A stretch of DNA of 64,000 nucleotides from contig JAHQIW010005250.1 in the NCBI GenBank assembly GCA_019055375.1, positions 372,001 through 436,000 on the forward strand, written 5' to 3'. Positions within the stretch are counted from its first letter, which is position 1. Each line of letters starts with the position of its first letter. This document shows positions 58,601 through 64,000 of the stretch, piece by piece. This DNA is from Parelaphostrongylus tenuis (taxonomy: Eukaryota; Nematoda; Chromadorea; Rhabditida; Metastrongylidae). The translations under genes were made by a program, and so were the position numbers. The notes under the pieces were generated by a model. That model was not told where the DNA came from. It saw only the letters and a list, made by a program, of their open reading frames with translations, and searched no databases.

Positions 58601-61600
58601 CGTTGGGTATCGAAATGCCAAAAACAGAAACAAATATGAGCCTCATTCCCCTAAAAAAGAGTTGTTTGTACGGCACTGCCAGGTAGGACGAGTACGGAGA
58701 GGCTGCTAACATCTCAGGATCAAACTAGGCTGCCAAATCGAAATGGATTGAAGTGATGATCTGCACCTACAATGCAAGAACACTTGCTCACGAATCCGTT
58801 ATGGAAGATCTATTAATTCAAGCAAGAAGGATAAGGTACAACGTCATTGGCTTGATTTAGACTAGAAGAGGTCATTCTTTTTACGCTGTCTATGACACCG
58901 GAAAAAAAGCTGTTCTTTGGAACATGCGATAACAGAGGTGCGGGCGAAGTCGTCGTCCTCGTCAAATCGAATTTGACCGCTAACATTGATTCATTTAAAC
59001 AACTAACAACCCCTATCGAACGACTGCGTTGAAACGATATGATTCAATGCCGGCTCTGACCACCTTCGTTGCTTATGCACCATCAAGCTATGACGAAGAC
59101 GAAGTCGAAGCGTCCTATATGAACCTCGAAAAATTCTTCTGAGAATATCATACATTCTTCAAGGTCATTGTCGGAGATTTTAGCGTGAAAATTGGACCTA
59201 GAAGTAAGTCTGAAAAACGCCACATTGGAACCCATGGACTAGAATGGATCGAACAGGTTGAGAGGCTATCTGAATTTATCATGACGACCCAGAACATCCA
59301 TGGTAACTCTCAATTAGGCTCACTCTCAACGATGGACGTGGGAGTCTACCACTGGACAGTACCATAACGAAATAGACCACATCATAATAAATCGGAGGTT
59401 TTGCCTGACCGAGCCCGCTGTTGTTGCCAAGTTCTACACGGGATCAGACCATGGCCTCGACCGCGCAACGTTCCGTTTTTCACGAAAATGAGAGAAATCT
59501 GTTAAATTCAAACAGCGAAGTCAGAATTACCATAAACTGGGATGTATTCAAATCATTAGTCGGCTTTTGGGAAGATGCCGCTGTCGACGAGAATGTTGTA
59601 ACATCGACGAAGAATATGACCGGTTCCTTGAATATCTTCACGTTAGCGCTATAAAAGCCGAGAGCCCTAAAAACATGAAGAGAGGCTTATCTCCGCAAAC
59701 ACGCGAGCAGATACGTCAACGTGGAATCGCGCGAGCCACAAGCAACGTAAACCACACGTCCGAGCTTGCAAAATGTTACAGAGAAGCGATGAAAAAGACC
59801 TCAAAGAGAATTGAGTAGTAGTTATGACTCAAGGTGCAGAAGCTGGGAAGAGCACTCGCAAAGTGCACCAAAGCTCTGTCAATCATATGACCAAGATGGT
59901 TGCACTCCGCTGCCCTGACAGATTACTTCCAGTTTCCAGAAGGGCAATGGAGAAAGTCACCCACCAGCACTACTCGGATCCCTTCGCTGACCATGTCCTT
60001 CAGCCGTCATATAAAGTGAAAGAGGATGAATCTACCGTTTCACCGGTCCTCCCTTCCAAAATTCGATACGTTACATCGCCAGTGAAGAACAGAGCAACAC
60101 CTGGTCCGAACAGGATAGGACCAAAAGACCTGAAGAACCTTCCAGTAGTTCTCTCAATATATTACTCGGCTCTTCATTCATTACCTGTCAGAATGCAAGG
60201 CTTCCAATGGCTTCCAATCAATGGAAAGCCAGTAAGATTGTGTTGTTGTTCAGGAAAGGAAAAGGAAAGAAAGAGCTTCACGACATAGGCAATTATCGCC
60301 CAATCTGCTTGCTGTCCGTCGTCTATAAACTATTCACTCGAGTCATCCTAAACAGTATTGACAGAACACTGGACGAAGGACAGCCCTGCGAAGAAGCAGG
60401 ATTTAGAAAAGAATCAGCCACATAGACCACATCCACACGATCTCAAGACCAACTGAAGCTTTACGGTACTACAAAAGATGACAATTAAACCATATTCGCT
60501 TTGCTGACGATATTGTTCTCATAACACCAAACATCAGCCAAGCAGAACGAATGTTGACTGACTTCGATAAACGCCTGTGTAAGGATTGGACTTCAACCGA
60601 ATATAACGAAAACAATGTTCATGAGGAACGGATGGGTTTTCGAACGCCTCATTCACCTCAACGGAACGACAGTTTCCGAATGCTCCAGTCACGTCTATCT
60701 AAGTCGAGAAATCAACATAATGAACGATCTAGCTCCAGAGTTGGTTGGGCAAGAGGAAACGGGCGGTTTGGGGAGCGTTTGAGAGCGTCGAAGATGTAGT
60801 GAAGAGCATAAAGAAAATCCGACTCCGTGCGCACCTTTTCGACTCGACGATTATCCCTGCCCAACGAATGCAGAATAAACCTGGTCGCTTCGTAAGCACG
60901 ATGAAAGATCACTTAGAGTTATTGAAAAGGCAGTTGAGAGGTCGATGCCTTGGAGTATCCCGTAACTCGCAAATGAGAGAAAGGATTCGAAGTTCCGACC
61001 TACGTCAACGATCAAAAATCAAAGATTCCGTTGCACACGCTAGGCACTCGAAAACAAGGAGGGCTGGACAAGTTATGCGCTTTAACAACAGCTGATGGAC
61101 AAGAGCCGTTACCGACTGACTTCATTGGGATGTCAAGCGGTGTACAGGAAGACCACCGAGCCGATGGTCCGATTACTTCACGAAAAGCCTGGAAGAAAGA
61201 TATGATGCTTAGCGAATTTTTGATGCAAAAGTGACCCACTAGGCTATTCTTACATGTGATGGGGAAAAGCGGAAGTGATGCTGGTACTCGCTTGAGTCAT
61301 TCGACGATCAACTGGACGATGGGTGATGTAGGTGATTTCTATTCTTGATCCCATTTATAATTTTGAATGGCAGCCGAATTGACCACACATTGATCATGCA
61401 CCTATTTTAAATCGTAAATCGTGGAAGAAGATTACCTCACAAAGCAGCAAGCTTTATCGACCAACGAACCCGACAACATCTTGCTCTTGAAGTTCTAGCA
61501 TGTCTAACTCAGCTTCGTAAGGAAAACACCAATAAGAAGAAAAAAGCATAGATCCTCAAGATTCATCTGATTCTTCAGACATTACCTGCCACGTCGCGGA

Positions 61601-63977
61601 TGCTGCTTCAAGGCGGACAAAGGAAGAAAAGATGTGGTGTGAAAAATCGAGTACACCGTATTCGAACTCGTGCAATGGTCTTATCTATCGTTGCGGCATA
61701 TTATGCAATTCTGTACTATCGAAAGGCGATCATTCAATTGGTTACAAACTAGCTGACGTTTTAGAGCTTATGGCATTATTTTAATCACTGCTGCCCATTT
61801 CTACAAATCAATACTTTTCGAGTATTTCTTTATGGCAGCACTAACATCGTTGCAGATAAAGGAGATCTTAGACCGGACATGGTATTTGCTGTTTGGTGCT
61901 TTATTTATCCTTAAAACCTCTCCCGAGGAACGTAGGTTTCGTAGACATTGCAAAAGGCTATTTGCTGCACCAGATTCAGAGATTTTCGTTCTGCTTTGAT
62001 TCTGTAAACACACTGACAGCCGTTCGAAACATGCTCCTCATAGTATCCTTTATGCATGGGAATGGTGAGAAAAAGTTGAGTATTCTTCAAATTTAGGGGC
62101 ATCAAAAAGATTCAAAGAGTCTCATTGAGAAGACCTGTTTAAGAACCTTATCAAGTGCTTTCAAAAGGCTCATGGTATAATGAATATATCGCTCCTGAGT
62201 TATTTGACGTCGAGCGTGTTTTGAGCAGCATTAGACCACCACACATGGCGAACTGTTTATAACTCCTCCACAAAATACCGTCCTAGTTTCTGAGTGGGTA
62301 ATTTCAATTCTTAATCAGTGGGAAAGGTCAAGAGGCTAGCAGCGCAGGTTATCAGTCAGAAAACAATGTGCTGATTTTGTCCCATTACCCAACACTCTTT
62401 TATAATCACGCGAGAACCTCTTAGCTCGGCTATCGTCATCACTGCGAAGAGAATCAACTTGGCCACCATCCTACAACATTCGGTAGAAGACGATTATCGC
62501 AAGTAACAGTCTAAGCAACACGAAATGCTCGAAGCCCTTTCTGGACAACGATGCAGTGAAACGAATAGAACGTGGAGGTTATTGGATCCGCACAATAAAC
62601 TTTCAGAACGGTCGTGTATAATATGAAGATTTTCAGTCGTTAGAAGGATTTTGTACCTTCACAACACACCGTATAGCTGCTGTATTGCTGCATCGGATCA
62701 TCACCTCTTCCGCATCCTGGAGCAGTATCTGTGTGGAGAGTATTTGAAGACTCAATCGGCTTAACAGTGATCTTGTCGACTTCTGTGATTGTCAGCCTTA
62801 TTTTTTTCGAGAGGAAGACATCCAATCTTTACCAAGCAAATGATTGCATATCAATGATCACAGTGGTGATTATATAGCTGATCAAATGATTTCCCAGATA
62901 AATAACGGTTTAAATAACAAAAGTGACGAAATGTAATAAAAATTTAAGACAATTCAATACTTTCAGAAGCTTGATCAAAAACTAGCATAGCTTAACATGA
63001 ACGTTTTGTCGAAATCTGGGAACTACTTCCACTACCGTGGTCACATTAGTGGCTAGCCAGATGGATTAATTATCTCAGCAGAAATTGTGTAAAAATCAAA
63101 ATATGGACACTCGGAAAAAAATAATGGAAAAAATATTTCGATATTGTCAAGTATCTCTCTTCTAGTTTGTAAAAATTACTGACAGTAGTGAACGGCTTAG
63201 TTACAGAGTTGAGAAATAGCCTATAAGCTCTTTGGTCAGCCGAAGAAAGAAAATAAACAACAACTTTTCCGTGCTTACCGCTTGAATTATACGATTCATT
63301 GTGTTTCCGTGTTGATCACAAGCCTGAACGTTAATTGAGCGGCATATGAGTCATTCAGGGTAGCGAACGAGTTATCAAAAAGCAAATAAAGGAATAATTT
63401 GGTTAAAATACCAGCCAAAGAGCAATCGAGTGCGCAAACGCTCTGGGTTAGGTGAAAATTTCGTTTGACATAGAGTGTAAAACGTTCGTCTTTGAAAACT
63501 CTCTGCAAGAGAGTATCGGGCTGTACAAGAGCCCTTACCAGACACATGACAAGTTGGCTGAAATAATAATGAAAGTATCAAAAAAGCACTTGGACGGATA
63601 TTATTCAAAGCAGCTGAATGATGCAAAAAATATTTCGGTCAAACTCAGAGAACATTATGAGAGCAGATATCGTCTACGTCAAGATGACGAGAAATCACAT
63701 CTCGAATGTCATGCCTTATAACGCAGATATAAATGATTTCCAAATGTTAGTAAGTAGATCTCGGTGGAAAAAAATCTGATCACAAAAAAGTCAGCTATCA
63801 TTTATTCGAGACACCTAAGTGATTTGGAAACTAAGCCTTGTCGTTTCTGTACTTTACCTTAATCATAATTAATTGGAGCAGGAGTGAAAAGACGCATAGA
63901 GCAGTCGTAACGACACCAACTATTATCCTTACCACATCACTGTAGGCAAGCTCCGAACACGGCATAGCTAAAACCAT
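55550..63977 (-). CDS. Gene 2: nematode serpentine-type seven-transmembrane receptor (one apparent frameshift)
   Basis: Seven exons on the minus strand: 63977-63858, 58080-57934, 57726-57593, 57451-57315, 56568-56439, 55881-55727 and 55664-55550. All junction phases agree except for two extra bases inside the third. The product is about 311 residues, the size of nematode chemosensory receptors. TM1 is in exon 1, TM2 in exon 2, TM3 in exon 3, TM4 in exon 4, TM5 in exons 4/5, TM6 and TM7 in exon 6, and a 37-residue tail in exon 7. I cannot assign it to a named sr class; no DRY or NPxxY motif is present, as is common in those classes. The first intron of about 5.8 kb holds an RTE copy. The stop codon lies at the edge of a Penelope-derived repeat. 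Confidence 0.75.
55727..55881 (-). CDS. Gene 2 exon 6: TM6, loop and TM7
   Basis: Acceptor TCTTTAG, donor GTAAGT, 51 codons plus two bases. It encodes VSFMSTVRIVYFVYWEF (TM6), a polar loop, then YEIITLFYFDAVLLPYLLLN (TM7 with the usual proline). Confidence 0.78.
56053..56304 (+). repeat. SINE family B copy
   Basis: TGCGCCGTGGCTGAGTGGTA head, GGTGCCGAGCTTTACTCCCA, AGTCAACAATAACAGCCTAC, GCAAGGAGACTCGCTCAACT, tail CACTGTGATGACGGATTAAA. It sits between gene 2 exons 5 and 6, antisense to the gene. Confidence 0.75.
56439..56568 (-). CDS. Gene 2 exon 5: TM5 and loop 3
   Basis: Acceptor TATTTTAG, donor GTAAGG. One base plus 43 codons: LNKVVNYVVGVSTITGYGIL and onward, ending KNNVQARMVLQ. Phase 2 in, phase 0 out. 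Confidence 0.75.
57315..57451 (-). CDS. Gene 2 exon 4: TM4
   Basis: Acceptor GCTATCAG, donor TG|GTGCGC leaving phase 2. It encodes VRLVLFAVLFVGSICLTSTN and onward, then an extracellular loop with a cysteine and the start of TM5 (GAGAVVMGW). The open frame runs on past this donor to 57197, but only this donor gives the phase that exon 5 needs. Confidence 0.7.
57593..57726 (-). CDS. Gene 2 exon 3: TM3 with a two-base insertion
   Basis: Acceptor TTTTCAG, donor GTTAGT, 134 nt. The first frame gives FFSPLFMACFLTSDFSNVSL then VV; the family-like hydrophobic frame then continues as HCVLYVVTPFQAGLIFPLKV then LK. The change lies in a TGTGTG-type run (plus strand ACACA around 57659-57663), as if one TG unit had been gained. 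With 132 nt the exon is phase 0 at both ends and fits its neighbours. Confidence 0.6.
57934..58080 (-). CDS. Gene 2 exon 2: TM2
   Basis: Acceptor ATTACCAG, donor GTAAAG, 49 codons, phase 0 both sides. It encodes VTYAFSGWKSDHSFMLLSVT and onward: loop 1, TM2 and a loop ending LPPTISEK. Confidence 0.72.
58276..61345 (+). mobile_element. RTE-type non-LTR retrotransposon, copy 2 (decayed)
   Basis: Collinear with the element at 10.0-13.1 kb, including the 5' leader, endonuclease, RT and 3' end. It keeps NYRPICLLSVVYKLFTRVI and GFRKE (about 60290-60420) and an intact F-A-D-D box (about 60503), but has lost sequence between RT motif regions near 60430-60480. The endonuclease SDHR has become SDHG at about 59450. 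Frameshifts and stops are frequent. It sits in gene 2 intron 1, antisense to the gene. Confidence 0.9.
62650..62825 (-). CDS. Possible exon of unknown function within gene 2 intron 1
   Basis: A minus-strand frame of about 58 codons beginning DVFLSKKIRLTITEVDKI and containing GCGRGDD and CCEG, with a GTACAA donor at its end. Its composition is coding-like and cysteine-rich, but no partner exon was found and it does not fit the receptor topology. Confidence 0.2.
63505..63600 (-). repeat. Fragment of the 18 kb foldback family
   Basis: GGGCTGTACAAGAGCCCTTA then CACATGACAAGTTGGCTGAA resembles 18460-18505 (GGGCTGTACAAGTGCTCATA, CACATGACATATTGGCTAAA). The overlapping 89-codon plus-strand frame is therefore probably not a gene. 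Confidence 0.45.
63858..63977 (-). CDS. Gene 2 exon 1: N-terminus and TM1
   Basis: ATG at 63977-63975, donor GTAAAG just below 63858, exactly 40 codons, phase 0. It begins MVLAMPCSELAYSDVVRI and continues into a strongly hydrophobic TM1 ending LQLIMIK. A TTGTAG acceptor-like site sits five bases upstream of the ATG and may be a trans-splice site. The link to the exon at 58080 rests on phase and topology. Confidence 0.65.
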
Positions 63978-64000
63978 ACTTTCTACAATCCTCAATCAAT

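Larger units (their letters stand above)
61350..63850. other. Gene 2 intron 1 beyond the RTE copy
   Basis: Holds only the possible exon at 62.65-62.83 kb and a foldback-family fragment at 63.5 kb; the rest shows no recognised feature. Confidence 0.4.

Noticed and set aside
63452..63721. 89-codon plus-strand frame with protein-like composition
   Set aside because: Overlaps a fragment of the 18 kb foldback family; no splice partners.
1..64000. CRISPR arrays, bacterial operons or a bacterial contaminant
   Set aside because: No evenly spaced short repeats, no ribosome-binding sites, and clear spliced nematode genes throughout.

Overview
The window is eukaryotic and looks like a parasitic nematode of the strongylid/hookworm type. 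It is AT-rich. Short coding exons with GT...TTTCAG or similar splice sites are separated by kilobase-long introns. The repeats are RTE-type retrotransposons, Penelope-like elements with a GIY-YIG domain, mariner fragments, several tRNA-headed SINE families and many foldback elements. There is no operon, rRNA, CRISPR array or convincing tRNA gene. Almost every open frame longer than 60 codons is a shadow or a repeat remnant; the host genes have to be assembled from short exons.

Three host genes can be built with matching splice phases. Gene 1 (+ strand, 6741-30087) encodes a rhodopsin-type seven-transmembrane receptor resembling nematode FMRFamide/neuropeptide receptors, from nine clear exons plus one possible 19-nt microexon. 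It carries an E-R-Y motif after TM3 and an apparent one-base loss in TM7. Gene 3 (- strand, 52400-31009) encodes a single-pass protein of about 186 residues with an InaF-like motif; its first intron, about 18.5 kb, holds a nearly full Penelope-like element. Gene 2 (- strand, 63977-55550) encodes a seven-transmembrane receptor of about 311 residues of nematode serpentine type. It has an apparent two-base gain in its TM3 exon and a stop codon lying at the edge of a Penelope-derived repeat.

Layout: 0-6.7 kb is intergenic with one clear and one partial foldback element and a SINE. 6.7-30.1 kb is gene 1, with introns filled by an RTE copy (10.0-13.1 kb), foldback elements, two mariner-derived foldbacks, a mariner remnant, a Penelope fragment and SINEs. 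31.0-52.4 kb is gene 3, whose introns hold the main Penelope element (36.1-39.05 kb), a second fragment at 44.5-45.2 kb, SINEs and foldbacks. 52.4-55.5 kb is intergenic, ending in a Penelope fragment. 55.5-64.0 kb is gene 2, with a second RTE copy in its first intron.

The most unusual signals are: (i) hammerhead-ribozyme-like cores in the terminal repeats of the Penelope-like copies; (ii) several large foldback elements, two of which were made by inverted joining of mariner transposase 5' ends; (iii) a filled and an empty SINE insertion site in neighbouring duplicated segments; (iv) single small frameshifts in two otherwise clean receptor genes. All models are read by eye from sequence; no alignment or database search was run.
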